Assembly: GCA_022827835.1 (NCBI GenBank)
Contig: JAJEIO010000048.1
Coordinates: forward strand, 235,631-299,630
Direction: 5' to 3'
DNA: 64,000 nucleotides
DNA from: Candidatus Latescibacterota bacterium
GTDB taxonomy: Bacteria > Latescibacterota > UBA2968 > UBA8231
Positions 1 through 9,800 of this stretch are shown in pieces. Position 1 is the stretch's first letter. Every line of letters starts with the position of its first letter. The position numbers and the translations under genes were made by a program. The notes beneath the pieces were generated by a model. That model worked only from the letters and a program-made list of their open reading frames with translations. It made no database searches and was not told the DNA's origin.

Positions 1-1
1 G

Positions 2-754
2 GCTCTGGAGAAGGCGCGGGCCACGGGCATGGCCGCTATCTCCGTCCGCCAAGCCAATCACGTCGGCCGCCTCGGCAGCTACGTGGAGCGCATTGCCGAG
101 GAGACTGCTATTGCCCTGATGTTCGTCAATGGCGCGCCGGTCTGCCGCATGGCCCCGTGGGGAGGGCGCGAAGCGCGGCACGGCACCAATCCAATCGCCA
201 TGGGGTTTCCGTCGCGCAGCGGCCCGCCGGTTGTCCTCGACATGACTACGTCGGCTGTGGCTGAGGGTAAGGTGCGGGTGCAGCGCAATCGCGGGGCCGA
301 GGTGCCCGACGGCTGGCTGCTCGACGCCGAGGGCCAGCCGACCAACGATCCTCACACTCTGTACGCCGATCCGCCCGGCACCATCTTGCCCTTGGGCGGT
401 AGTCTCGGCCACAAGGGCTACGGCCTCAACGTGGGAGTCGAGTTGTTAGCCGGTGCGTTGGCCGGTGCCGGCTGCATAGGCCAGGATCGGCGCTTCCGCA
501 ACGGGGCGTTGCTGTTGGTGCTCGACGTGGAAAAGCTGGTGGGATTGGACGCGTATTTCGCCGAGGCCGACACGTATATCGAGTTTGTCAAATCTGCGGC
601 TACGGCACCGGGAGTCGAGGCGATCTTGATGCCTGGGGATAGCGAGCGGGCGATGGCGGAGAAGCGGAAGGTGGAGGGGATCTTTGTGGAGGACGAGACG
701 TGGGCGCAGATTGTGGAGAGTGGGACGAAGGTGGGGGTTGAGGTGAGTGGTTAG
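2..754 (+). CDS. Ldh family oxidoreductase (malate/L-lactate dehydrogenase type), 5' truncated
   Basis: The last ~250 residues of an NAD(P)-dependent dehydrogenase of the Ldh2/YlbC/MdhB family, which oxidises 2-hydroxy acids such as malate, lactate or ureidoglycolate in the cytoplasm. Seen: the NHVGRLGSY segment holding the family's active-site His, the cofactor-site motif GTNPIAMGFP, and the GHKGYGL motif near the C-terminus. The family is normally ~330-350 residues, so roughly the first 90 lie upstream of the window; the frame is open from base 2 and the stop is TAG. It converges with the DUF4143 gene with only 20 bases between. The substrate cannot be told from sequence. Confidence 0.85.
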   Translation, partial: ALEKARATGMAAISVRQANHVGRLGSYVERIAEETAIALMFVNGAPVCRMAPWGGREARHGTNPIAMGFPSRSGPPVVLDMTTSAVAEGKVRVQRNRGAEVPDGWLLDAEGQPTNDPHTLYADPPGTILPLGGSLGHKGYGLNVGVELLAGALAGAGCIGQDRRFRNGALLLVLDVEKLVGLDAYFAEADTYIEFVKSAATAPGVEAILMPGDSERAMAEKRKVEGIFVEDETWAQIVESGTKVGVEVSG

Positions 755-774
755 AGGACTCGCGGCGACTAACT

Positions 775-2151
775 TTATCGCTCCTGCCTGAGCCGATCCA
801 GCAGGCGGCCCAGTTGTCCCACCAAGTAAAGCGGCAGTGAGAGCAAGGTCATTTCCACGCGCTGCCGCGTTCCGCTGACTTGGTGCCGGATGGACTGGAC
901 GGTGGGCGGATTGAGGTCGAAGCGCACTGCGAGGCGCGTCCCTTTGGCCAAGGCGAACTGATGCAGCGAGCGCAGGGTGCCACTGGTGCCGGCTTTGACT
1001 TCGACCGGCACGATCCGAGCCCCTCGGGCAATCGCGTAGTCAACTTCGGCGTTGGCACTTTTCCCTTCCCGTAGCCAGTAGTTCAGCCGGGGCGTTTCCC
1101 GACCCTCTGCCAAGTAGAGCAGGTGTTGTCCGACGAACTGTTCGGCTATGGCTCCTTCATTGATCAGTCGGCGGTCGTCCAAGTCCTTCAGCGCCAGCCA
1201 GTCTAAGCCGCACAGACGGTTCATCAGGCCGATGTCCAAAAAGAGGAGTTTATAGGTCTTCCAATCGACATCGGCGTGGAGGGGCACCCCGGAACAGGTA
1301 CTGTGGAAGACGGGTGCAATGACTCGGGCCTTAGCCAGCAAGTCAATGGCGACCCGCAGTTCGCGGGCGGTCTCCTCGCGGTCAATCTGAGTGTATTTGA
1401 CTTTGCGGCCCACGGCGCGGGGAACGTAGTTGAATACTCGCTGCAAGCGCAGCCGGACTCGGGCGGAGGCGTACTTGGCAAAATCGTCTTGGTAGGTATC
1501 GACGATGGACTGATGCACGGGCGTCACGTCGGCAAAGTGACGGGTGGCGCTATACGCGGCTACGGCTTCGGGCATACCACCCACCAGCAAGTATTCCCGC
1601 TGATAGGCCAACAAGCGGGTGTGGACGGTGTGGGGCAGGGGTTGCTCAGGGGTGTAGTCTTGCAGATAGGCCAAGAGGGGCGGATCCAGTTCGGCGAGAA
1701 ATTCTTCAAAGCTCATCGGGCCTAGATGGAAGTATTGAATGCGCCCTACCGGCATGGTAAAGGCGTGCTGCGAGAGGACGAATTCGAGCAGGGAGCCAGC
1801 GGCGATAACCGGTAACTCGGGGTGGTCTTCGAAGAAATAGCGCAGGGCGGGCAGGGCGTGGGGAGTCGCTTGGATTTCGTCGAGGAAGAGTAGGCTGCCC
1901 GATGCCAACAGCGGTTGACCCAAAAGTCCTTCAAGTTCCCGGCGGATGTGCGTCAGGTCCAAGGTCTGGAAGACGGAATCCAAGTCTGGGTGGCGCTCTA
2001 GGTTGATTTCGTTGAGGTGCAGGCGATGGGACTGGGCGAATTGCCGCACTAGGGTGGATTTGCCCACTTGGCGCGCACCGCGGATGACCAGCGGTTTTCG
2101 CTGTGGAGCGGCAAACCATTGGGCCAAAGCGCGTTCAGCCGATCTGTACAT
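775..2151 (-). CDS. AAA ATPase with DUF4143 C-terminal domain
   Basis: A 458-residue ATP-binding protein of the AAA_14/DUF4143 family; the family's role is unknown. Seen: Walker A GARQVGKST at about residues 25-33, Walker B LLFLDEIQ at about 86-93, and a C-terminal part with WLREGKSANAEVDYAI and VPVEVKAGTSGTLRSL, which resembles a PD-(D/E)XK-type nuclease fold (D...EVK). I chose the ATG at 2151. The same frame stays open to an ATG at 2205, but those extra 18 codons lie inside a near-perfect palindrome (2160-2208) and read as an unlikely MPPFLYIIRTKKG peptide. Genes of this family occur as mobile, multi-copy cassettes, which fits its isolated position between a dehydrogenase and a transporter operon. 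Confidence 0.85.
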   Translation of the reverse strand: MYRSAERALAQWFAAPQRKPLVIRGARQVGKSTLVRQFAQSHRLHLNEINLERHPDLDSVFQTLDLTHIRRELEGLLGQPLLASGSLLFLDEIQATPHALPALRYFFEDHPELPVIAAGSLLEFVLSQHAFTMPVGRIQYFHLGPMSFEEFLAELDPPLLAYLQDYTPEQPLPHTVHTRLLAYQREYLLVGGMPEAVAAYSATRHFADVTPVHQSIVDTYQDDFAKYASARVRLRLQRVFNYVPRAVGRKVKYTQIDREETARELRVAIDLLAKARVIAPVFHSTCSGVPLHADVDWKTYKLLFLDIGLMNRLCGLDWLALKDLDDRRLINEGAIAEQFVGQHLLYLAEGRETPRLNYWLREGKSANAEVDYAIARGARIVPVEVKAGTSGTLRSLHQFALAKGTRLAVRFDLNPPTVQSIRHQVSGTRQRVEMTLLSLPLYLVGQLGRLLDRLRQER

Positions 2152-2159
2152 AATGAATA

Positions 2160-2208
2160 AAAATGCCCCCTTTTTCGTACGTATAATGTACAAAAAAGGG
2201 GGCATTTT
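2160..2208. repeat. Near-perfect inverted repeat upstream of the DUF4143 gene
   Basis: Arms 2160-2180 and 2188-2208 pair at 20 of 21 positions around a 7-base loop (2181-2187). Each arm reads AAAATGCCCCCTTTTT then a mismatch then GTAC, and the arm ends leave short T-runs outside on either strand. It lies between the end of the OPT-like gene and the DUF4143 start, so it could end the upstream transcript in either direction. On the minus strand the second arm also holds AAAAAGGGGGC just before the chosen start, so folding could hide the ribosome site. Confidence 0.8.
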
Positions 2209-2255
2209 ACAACAATCTGATGGTACGCACGGGCGAGTTTATGGAAGGCCAAAGC

Positions 2256-4238
2256 CTAAAACACAATACTCGACACCGCTTTAGAAATCAGCGCCAGCGC
2301 GATGGAAGACATGCCGACCAGTCCCATTCCGCACGAATAGCCCGCCAAGAGAATCGGCGCGTACGCCCGCCAGCGCGCCTCGCCAAAGCGCTTTTGCAAG
2401 TGATAGCGGCCCAACAAGGCGCCGATGAAGTTGGGCAGCAGAAAGTGCGGCCACGCGCCTACGCCGCCGATGAATCCGTAGAACAGGGCGACCGGCCAGC
2501 GCAAGAGTGATAGCACGCCCAAAATCCCCGCGCTGCCCAATGCGCCCGTGAGCACGTATTCCCAGCGAATAATGGATCTGATTAGCTCGTTGCCGCCCTC
2601 GGCGAGCGTTGACTTGGCCCAGAATGCCTGCATGGTGGCGTGGAAGGGCCAAAACTTCTGCACGTAGGGATAGGCCGACGAGGGAATCGGCCCGAGCTTC
2701 CAGATAAAAGACCAGAATATAAACGAGCAGACGAACATGATTAGCAAGGTCACGCTGGCCAGCTTGACGATGCTGCCGAAGTGAGTGCGGGTCAGTTCTA
2801 GTTGCTTGAAGGCCGCGGCTTCGTAGCCCCACTGGAAGAGCGGGATCGGCGCGAACCACACGGCCGCGCCCTGATAGCCCGACAGGTAAAAGGAGCCTTC
2901 GCGCAGATAGGGGAAGGACGCCCCTTGCGGCGAGCCGGTCAGGCCGATCATGCGCGCGCCGATGTACGAGTAAATCGGCGTCCATACAAAGCCGAAAAAC
3001 GCGCTGATCCACCAGGGAAATTCCGGCACCAAATACCACACCAAGACCACGAAACCGAGCGTGCTGATCGCCCAGATGCCCAAGGCGAGGGGGATGGGGA
3101 TGTCGCCGCGTCCCTCGGGTAGCCCGCCGTCGTCGCCTTCGCGCTTAACCCCGCGCAGAGTCCACAGGGTCTTGCCGACCATGGCAAATCCCATCACGGC
3201 CACGAGGACTGCGCCGCCAATGGAGAAACTGAGCCAGAAGTCAAAGGAATTGGCGATCTGCGTTGGAATTGCCGACATGCCCGGCTCCCAAGTGTGCAGC
3301 ACGTCGTACGCGTAGAGCACTGGGTTGACGAGGATGTTGACGAGAAAAGCCGCGGCAAAGGAGCCGACCACGATCCAAAAGGGCAGGACAAAGCCGACCA
3401 TGACGTGTCCGAGGTCCGTGCCAATGCCCATGATGCTGGCCGGTAGCATTTCTTTGAGGGAGACGGTCAGGTCGATAAACGGAATCGGCAGGATCGTCAC
3501 GGTCTCGGTGAAGAAAATGCCCGAGATCGTGGGGATGACCACGTAGAACAGCCCCCAGATAATGCCGATAAAGGCCCCGACGCTAAAGACCTCCCACCGC
3601 CAGCCTTGGCTCGGCCCCGAGCTCTCGGCGAGGGCGGTTGCGCCGCCGGCCTGCACCGCAGCCAGTGGGTACGGCAGGCGCTCGATGTCGTTGGTGATGC
3701 GGAAGAGCACGTAGCCCAAGGACAGGCTGTTGATTTTCTGCATCACAATGACGGTCAGCAGCAGGACGATGGGCTTGAACCAAGCGGGATGCAAAAAGGA
3801 GCGCCCCTCCAGGGCTGGCGAGCCGCGCGGAGGCACCACCCAATCGGGGATGTGATGGTGCAAGCCGTCGGCTTGGGGCGATTGGATCAAGTACTGGTCC
3901 CAGATCAGCCCGCCAAAAGGCCCGCCGAACAGCTCGGCCCCGGTGCCTAACTTGCCGCCCATCATGACTAGGCCACCAGCCACCCAGTAGAGAATGATCA
4001 CCTCTTGGGTGCGCAGGCGCGCAAAGGAGCGCTTGGCGATTTCGATGAAGAGGATGAGCGTCACCCACTCGGCACCGCCGGCCATGCTCTGGCCGGTTAC
4101 CAACCCCAAGTAGATGGCTCCGGGCAGCATGATGAAGCCGACGAACAGCGCGGCCCACAAGGTCTTGAGGTTGAAGCCCGGTTCAAATTGGAGGTCCGAG
4201 GGAATCAGCTCGGGTGATTTTTTGTCGTCTTGAGCCAT
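2256..4238 (-). CDS. Polytopic membrane protein, OPT-like putative transporter
   Basis: A 660-residue integral membrane protein with a dozen or more hydrophobic segments and a short charged N-terminus. The segment ITNDIERLPYPLAAVQAGG (about 181-199) resembles the conserved region of oligopeptide/metal-chelate (OPT/YSL) transporters, and proteins of this type are usually annotated as peptide transporters. The first gene of the pair, starting at 6152, ends three bases before this start, so they are probably co-translated and may form one complex. The two share a motif (ERLP-x-x-L) at nearly the same position, so they are probably distant relatives. Transport is inferred from topology and family likeness; no substrate can be named. 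Confidence 0.65.
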   Translation of the reverse strand: MAQDDKKSPELIPSDLQFEPGFNLKTLWAALFVGFIMLPGAIYLGLVTGQSMAGGAEWVTLILFIEIAKRSFARLRTQEVIILYWVAGGLVMMGGKLGTGAELFGGPFGGLIWDQYLIQSPQADGLHHHIPDWVVPPRGSPALEGRSFLHPAWFKPIVLLLTVIVMQKINSLSLGYVLFRITNDIERLPYPLAAVQAGGATALAESSGPSQGWRWEVFSVGAFIGIIWGLFYVVIPTISGIFFTETVTILPIPFIDLTVSLKEMLPASIMGIGTDLGHVMVGFVLPFWIVVGSFAAAFLVNILVNPVLYAYDVLHTWEPGMSAIPTQIANSFDFWLSFSIGGAVLVAVMGFAMVGKTLWTLRGVKREGDDGGLPEGRGDIPIPLALGIWAISTLGFVVLVWYLVPEFPWWISAFFGFVWTPIYSYIGARMIGLTGSPQGASFPYLREGSFYLSGYQGAAVWFAPIPLFQWGYEAAAFKQLELTRTHFGSIVKLASVTLLIMFVCSFIFWSFIWKLGPIPSSAYPYVQKFWPFHATMQAFWAKSTLAEGGNELIRSIIRWEYVLTGALGSAGILGVLSLLRWPVALFYGFIGGVGAWPHFLLPNFIGALLGRYHLQKRFGEARWRAYAPILLAGYSCGMGLVGMSSIALALISKAVSSIVF

Positions 4239-4241
4239 GCG

Positions 4242-6152
4242 CTAATTTCCGTACAGCGGGTGCCCCTGCCCGGGGAACCAGATCATATCGATGCAAAAGG
4301 ACAGGCCAATTGCGGTGAAGTACCCAAGGATGAGGCCGATGAAAAAGGGCTGGGCGCGGTGGTAGAGGCCGATGCCGCCCGAGCGCATGATGGCCCATTT
4401 GGCCAGCCAGGAGACGAAGATCGAAAAGACGATAATGGTCATGGGATAGGAGCAGATGCCGACCGGCATGCCGATCGGGTGCAGGGGCCACCACGAGAAG
4501 CGGTAGCGCATAAAGGTCAAAAGTCCCATTGCACCCGCGCCGCTGACGAGGTGGCCCAACCGCGTCCAATCTGGGGCCTTGAGGTCGATTTTGCGCAGGC
4601 TTTCCACGTAGGGTACTTGCGAACCCGTGCCGAAAATCCAACCGCCGTAATTGTACGCGCCAAAGGAGTAGCCCATGTAGAGCGCAAAGGCCATGGAGAC
4701 GACGAGGGCCACTAGCGCCGAGAGGAGGATGAAAAAGCTCAGATAGCGGTGGTTGCCGCGAATGTAGCCGGACACTTTGGCGCTGTTGGCCGCGGCGACC
4801 ATGAAGAAGCCCTTGAGCTCGTGGTGCCAGCCGTAGGACAGCCCCATGGCGATGTTGCTCTGTGCGGTGGCGTGCGGCCCGAGCGCGTAGCCGACGAAGG
4901 TCTGGCCGACTAGTGGGGCGCGGCTGAAGAGCAAGCCTCCCTCCATGATGATGCGGGTGATGCCGACATAGAGGACCAAGGTGGCCAAGATGAAGAGCGC
5001 GACCGTGGGCGGGTTCATACCGGCTCGCCACATCCAGAAGGCGATGTAGAGCAGGGCCAGCCCGCCGCCAAAGACGATCATCCGGTAGGACATCAGCTCG
5101 TCGGTGTCGTCGATGTCCGCATCGTTGCGCACGGCTTTGCGCCAGATTGCGCCGAGGTGCCCGCGCGCCATCCACAGCATGCCGATGACGAGGGCGATCA
5201 GGGCACCGAACGACTGCCAGCCGATGCCGGGGTGGCCGAGGGTGTACACGTCGCGGCCGGCAATGGTGTAGCCAAAGCGGTTGAACAGGCCCTGTTGCAA
5301 CATGGTCAGCACGGTGAAAAACCACATGCTGAACGACACGTCGAGATTGACGAAGTACGTAAAGCCGACGATGGCCCAGTTGACGTTGGTGTTGATGGCG
5401 GGAAATTCGCGGCCAATGCGAATGGGGTCGGACAGATCGCGCGGGATGGGCGGGAAGGCCGGGGTAAAGTACGTGACCACGTTCCACATGACCATGCAGA
5501 AGGGCAAGGCAAAGCCGAACCAGAACGCCTTTTGACGCACGAAGCTGGGCCAGTTTGAGCCTGGCGGCGGGGCGATGAGCTGTTGCGGCAATTCCATCAG
5601 GGCGAAGGGCAGGCGCTCGTACTCGACCCACTGCTTGCGCAGCGCCGCGACCATGCACTGACACAAAAAGAAGATGGCCATCACCAAACTGGTCCACCAA
5701 AAGAGCGGCACGATCCAAGCGCCCCAAGGAATGGACTCGCCCGCGGGCAGGCCGTTGTAGAACCACTTGAGGGCAATCGCGTCGTTGGGCACCAGCCATT
5801 CCTCGATGTACTGCACTACTTTGCTCTGCCACTGATTTTCGGGCGAAGCAAAGTACTGGGGGGCGGCGACGACCGCGATCATGTACGTGGAGGTGCCCCA
5901 GGTGGGAATCGAGGCTCCTACTAAGGACATGATGAAGATGAGGCCGAGTTCGCTGGTGCCTAGGCCGCGCACTTTTAGCAGCGACTTGGCCGTGGCGTTG
6001 AGAAAGACCAAGCCGGTAAAGAGAAAGACCACGCTCAAGGGCAGGTAGCTGATCGCCCACTGCGAGGACTTGAGGATGAACATGCTGTACGGGGCCCCGA
6101 TGTTGATCAGGATCACGAGGCCCAAGCCGATGAGGAAGGCGCGTGCGGTCAT
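4242..6152 (-). CDS. DUF6785/DUF6784-type integral membrane protein
   Basis: A 636-residue polytopic membrane protein of the family carrying DUF6785 and DUF6784, common in Planctomycetes, Armatimonadetes and Latescibacteria and without known function. Seen: an N-terminal membrane segment (MTARAFLIGLGLVILINIG), GLPAGESIPWGAWIVPLFWW at about 134-153, then YERLPFALMELP at about 178-189, and long hydrophobic stretches to the C-terminus. It is the first gene of a two-gene unit with the OPT-like protein at 4238. A paralogue with the same motif order starts at 33095. A second, longer frame on the same strand (4183-6213) is Arg/His/Pro-rich and is a shadow. Confidence 0.75.
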   Translation of the reverse strand: MTARAFLIGLGLVILINIGAPYSMFILKSSQWAISYLPLSVVFLFTGLVFLNATAKSLLKVRGLGTSELGLIFIMSLVGASIPTWGTSTYMIAVVAAPQYFASPENQWQSKVVQYIEEWLVPNDAIALKWFYNGLPAGESIPWGAWIVPLFWWTSLVMAIFFLCQCMVAALRKQWVEYERLPFALMELPQQLIAPPPGSNWPSFVRQKAFWFGFALPFCMVMWNVVTYFTPAFPPIPRDLSDPIRIGREFPAINTNVNWAIVGFTYFVNLDVSFSMWFFTVLTMLQQGLFNRFGYTIAGRDVYTLGHPGIGWQSFGALIALVIGMLWMARGHLGAIWRKAVRNDADIDDTDELMSYRMIVFGGGLALLYIAFWMWRAGMNPPTVALFILATLVLYVGITRIIMEGGLLFSRAPLVGQTFVGYALGPHATAQSNIAMGLSYGWHHELKGFFMVAAANSAKVSGYIRGNHRYLSFFILLSALVALVVSMAFALYMGYSFGAYNYGGWIFGTGSQVPYVESLRKIDLKAPDWTRLGHLVSGAGAMGLLTFMRYRFSWWPLHPIGMPVGICSYPMTIIVFSIFVSWLAKWAIMRSGGIGLYHRAQPFFIGLILGYFTAIGLSFCIDMIWFPGQGHPLYGN

Positions 6153-6169
6153 GTTGGCTGTCTGGCGCT

Positions 6170-6550
6170 TCAGACCTCCATGATGGCCACATCGTATTGC
6201 CGAATGTGGCCATCCCGGGTCACGAGGAGCAGCCCTTCGATTCGAGCTTGGGCAATCAGGAACCGATCGAATGGATCCCGGTGGTGCATCGGGAGGCGGC
6301 CGGCCTGCTCAGCGTGATGGAACGTCAGCGGAAGGTGGGTGAAGCCCCTTTCCTCAACCAACGCCGACAGATTGTCTGGGGCGACCAAGCGACCCTTTGC
6401 CCGCTTGACCGCGATTTCCCACCCCGTGATGGCGCTGACGAAGACGTCATTGTGCGGGTCGGCAATGGTGGCACGGGTATCTTCGGCCAGCCGCTCAACA
6501 TCGGATAGGCACCACAAAAAGGTGTGGGTATCCAACAGTAGCCGCGACAT
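6170..6550 (-). CDS. PIN-domain toxin of a type II toxin-antitoxin pair
   Basis: A 126-residue PIN-domain protein, the likely ribonuclease toxin of a Phd/PIN module. Seen: LLLDTHTFLW with Asp7, WEIAVKRAKG with Glu45, RDPFDRFLIAQA with Asp92/Asp95, and LLVTRDGHI with Asp113; these give the acidic residues that bind metal in PIN nucleases. Length is normal for the family. It begins two bases after the antitoxin stop, so the two are one operon with the antitoxin first. Its RNA target is unknown. The next gene downstream is the DUF6785 gene at 6152, 17 bases on, which may be partly co-transcribed. Confidence 0.88.
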   Translation of the reverse strand: MSRLLLDTHTFLWCLSDVERLAEDTRATIADPHNDVFVSAITGWEIAVKRAKGRLVAPDNLSALVEERGFTHLPLTFHHAEQAGRLPMHHRDPFDRFLIAQARIEGLLLVTRDGHIRQYDVAIMEV

Positions 6551-6552
6551 TG

Positions 6553-6813
6553 CTAACTCTTATCTGTATCTGGGAAAATTTTCGAGTTCTCAAGCAGGTC
6601 CATGAGTTCTTCATCGGGATCGTCAAAGTCTGGCGACATCCAGATTTTTCCTTCTAGCCCACCAAGCTGACGTTCCTCCAGGCGATCCCGATAGGGTTCC
6701 AACCGCAAATACGGCTCGCCGGCCTTGGCGATGACAACTTCTTCCCCCGCCCAAGCCAACTTGCCTAGGCGCGAAAGTTGCGATTTGGCCTCGTGCATGT
6801 TCACTTTCTTCAT
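6553..6813 (-). CDS. Phd/YefM-family antitoxin
   Basis: An 86-residue antitoxin of the Phd/YefM type. The N-terminal part MKKVNMHEAKSQLSRL is the usual DNA-binding start of the family, followed by EEVVIAKAGEPYLRLEPY; the acidic C-terminal half (SPDFDDPDEELMDLLENS) is the expected toxin-binding tail. The ATG at 6813 has a strong GGAGG at 6821-6825, seven bases upstream. The protein should neutralise the PIN toxin encoded next to it and repress the operon through the repeat at 6828-6843. Confidence 0.9.
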   Translation of the reverse strand: MKKVNMHEAKSQLSRLGKLAWAGEEVVIAKAGEPYLRLEPYRDRLEERQLGGLEGKIWMSPDFDDPDEELMDLLENSKIFPDTDKS

Positions 6814-6827
6814 GGTGAATCCTCCAA

Positions 6828-6872
6828 TAGCTAAGTTAAGCTAAGTCTATTTTTGTGGAGGGTTCTTGTCAA
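6828..6872 (-). promoter_or_regulatory. Promoter and operator-like repeat of the toxin-antitoxin operon
   Basis: Reading the minus strand: TTGACA (6867-6872), a 17-base spacer, then TAGACT (6844-6849), a good sigma70-type promoter. Just downstream, 6828-6843 reads TAGCTTAACTTAGCTA, with inverted TAGCT/AGCTA ends and an internal direct repeat of ACTTAGCT, as expected of an antitoxin operator between the -10 box and the ribosome site. The -35 box overlaps the TGA stop (6869-6871) of the upstream M28/FtsX gene, so this promoter lies in that gene's end. Confidence 0.6.
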
Positions 6873-9800
6873 GGACGAGCGGCAAGCTGTCCAGCCTTGG
6901 CAAACGCCTCTTTCGCCTCGTCCTGATATCCTTGGCGAATCCCCGGCGCTAGGGTGCGCCAGACGAGGAATCGCTTGCGCAATACGTTGAGAAACTTGCG
7001 ATTCATGCGCTGCCAAGAGGCCACGTCGCCGCTGAGGCGTTCGATGTGGGTCTCGATCTTGTAGATGTGGTGCTCGCCGGTGGGAGTCGCCTGCAGGCGC
7101 ACCTGCTGGCTGATCCCGAGGTCGTAGGGTGCCAGCCAAGTGCGCATGGCGATGGCGTAAGACGGTTCCGGCTCGTCGGTGGTGACGGATAGTTCGACGT
7201 CGCGGGCGATGAAGTCGCCGATCGAGCCTTCGCCATAGGCGGCGAAGACCGACTTGAGATACACGTACATGCTCGGCACCTCGGCCCCACCGACCGTGAA
7301 GGGGAAGTCAAAGCGCCAGTGGTCGCCGACGGGCGGGGGGAATTGCCATTGCCGCGTCACGTCTGGGACGGCCATGTTGGCCGCCATGCGCGCTGGATAC
7401 AAGGTCGATAAATAGACCGTGCCGATGACCACGACCGTAGCCCACACCGCGGAGAGCGACGAGTAGTTGAGCGTCAGGCCGGCGAGCAGTCCGTATTGCA
7501 GCATGAACAGATGGGCGATTTGGCCCAAGGCGTAGCCGACCACCGCGCCAAAGGTGGCAAAGACCGTGGATTCGGCCAAAAACAGCAGGCCGATGTGGCT
7601 GGGGGCCAAGCCGACGACGCTGTAGATGCCGATCTCGCGCACTCGCTCGTACACAGCTCCCATCATGGTATTGAGCACGATCAAGGCGGCGATGATTACC
7701 GGCACCAAAAGCTGGCCGGCCCCGCTTATTTCGGTGGAGCCAATCGAGCTGTAGGCCACGACGCGGTCTCCTTGGCCGACGAACAAGGTCAGCGCCACCC
7801 GCGACATAAAGGACTCTACGCGCTGGACGAATTCCGGGTCGTCCGCGTCCGCGGCTATGGCGATGGAGCGCAGGCGGCCATCCATGGCGCGGACGCGCTC
7901 ATAGGGCAAGAACAGGGTGTTGATTACTTCGAGGTGGTTAAAGGTTTCGACTGCGGTAGCGGCCAAGGCGCGCGGATCTTCGGTGCTCTCGCGGGTGATG
8001 AGACCGGCGTCTTTAACCGTATCCACGGGCGTTAGACGCTCGCCATCGAGATCGACGACTTCTTTCAGGGCCGCGCTGTCGAACAGGCCGATGACTTGGT
8101 ACTCCTCGCCGTAGAGCGCGATGGAAGCCGTGCCCACGTTCTCGGGGCCGATGCCGACGAGCGCGGCTAGGCTGTCGGGCAAGATGACGGTCTTGTCGTC
8201 GCCCGCCGCAAAGAAGCGGCCAGCCGAGACGTGCGCGTCGAGGCCGGTGACCTCGGCTTCGGCTGGCTGTAGGCCCACCAAGCCGTGCGCGAAGCTGGCC
8301 GCGCCGGTCGCGGTCGCGGCAAAGTCGATATAGGCCCGTTCGGATTCGACCGGCGACAGGTACCAAGCGCGCGGCACGACCAAGGCGCGGTCGCCGAATG
8401 CGCTCTGTACGTATTCCAAGATGGAATCCTGCATGCCGCGCCAAGCGCGGTCGCGGATGAGGCCGCCTTCGTACAGAGGCGAGGTATCGCGCGGCAGGCG
8501 ATAGAAGTCGAAGCTGGACTTGACCGAGGTAAAGGAATTGACGGTAAAGGTCAAAAAGGTCAGGGTCGCGGCTGTCAGCGCGGTGCGCAGGCGGCGCTTG
8601 CTCAAGTTGGAGATGCCCAACAGGATGGCCGCAAAACCCGCGGCGATTCGGCCCACGTCGGTCTCGTGTACGCCCGCGGCTGCGCCCTTGCGGCGTTGCA
8701 GAAGTGCCTTGAAGCGAGTGACGACGATGAAGATGACGAGGACGCCCAAGGCGAGGATGACAAACGCGAGGAAGATGATGTACGGCGAGGTGCTCAGCTT
8801 GAAGGCCGGATGGACGAAGCGCAGGATCAAAAACACGAGGACGAAGATGCCGACAAAACCGGCGATTTGCCGCCGCACGTCTGGGAAGCCGAAGAAGAAG
8901 CGCTCGCAGAAAAAGGCAAAGGGCAACAGGAGCGCGAAGTAGAAAATCACCGCGCGCACCGCGTCGTTGGCCGTGGCCTTGACTTCCGGGTAGATGCGGG
9001 CCTCTAGCCCGAGGGCGCGGCGCACGGCGCGCTGGTAGCCGGTGTAATCGAAGGCCGCGAGTTTGTCGCCGGCCTCGATCAGGGCCTCCCGCGCTTGCTC
9101 GTGCATGGCCTGTAGCTGTTCGAGGACGATGCCGTGGCGCACCATTTGTTTGATCCGCGCCTCGTCGATGATCCAGATGTCGCGGGCTGCCTGCAATGCC
9201 GGATAGGGAATGAGGCCCTGTTCGACTGGGAAGCCATCGCCCTGTGCCCGCTCAATAGTTGCCAGATCGACGTGGGCCGGGTCGAGGTCGGCGAACAGGG
9301 CGGAGTCCGCATTGGTGAGCATGTAGCGCACGCCGGCGAGCGCGCTCTCGCCGCCAAAGGCTCCCTCACCGGCGAGGATTTTGACGCGGGTGCCCGGCTC
9401 GGCGAACACCACGCCGGCCTGCACCACTCGGTCCTGCGCTGCACTCTGGTTTTCGATGTAGTTGAGAGAAAAAGAGCGCGGCGGCGCGTCGTTGGTGCCG
9501 AGGACATTGACGCGGTCCATGGCCGATAGATAGCGCGGATCGACTACCTCCAAAAAGCTCAGGGCGCGGCAGCGAAAGAGGACCTGCAACATGCGGTTTT
9601 CCCACCAGCCATACGGCTGGGTACCCGGATAGGTTTTGTCGCCTTCTTCGCCGAGGTCGGGCGCGGAGACAATACGCCCGTATTCGTCGAGTTCAAAGGC
9701 TTGGATCCGGTTGGCAAAGCGGTTGCGCACGATGTTGAACTTGAAGTAGCCGCTCTCGTCACCGTGCGTGGCCATAAGGGTGCGCACGCCGGCCACAGAG

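Noticed and set aside
2281..3039. A 252-codon open frame on the minus strand inside the OPT-like gene
   Set aside because: Off-frame, Arg/Ala/His-rich and without motifs; the frame coding the membrane protein is clear.
4183..6213. A 676-codon open frame on the minus strand overlapping the DUF6785 gene
   Set aside because: It is Arg/His/Pro-rich with no recognisable motif, while the other frame on the same strand encodes a clear membrane protein with paralogues.
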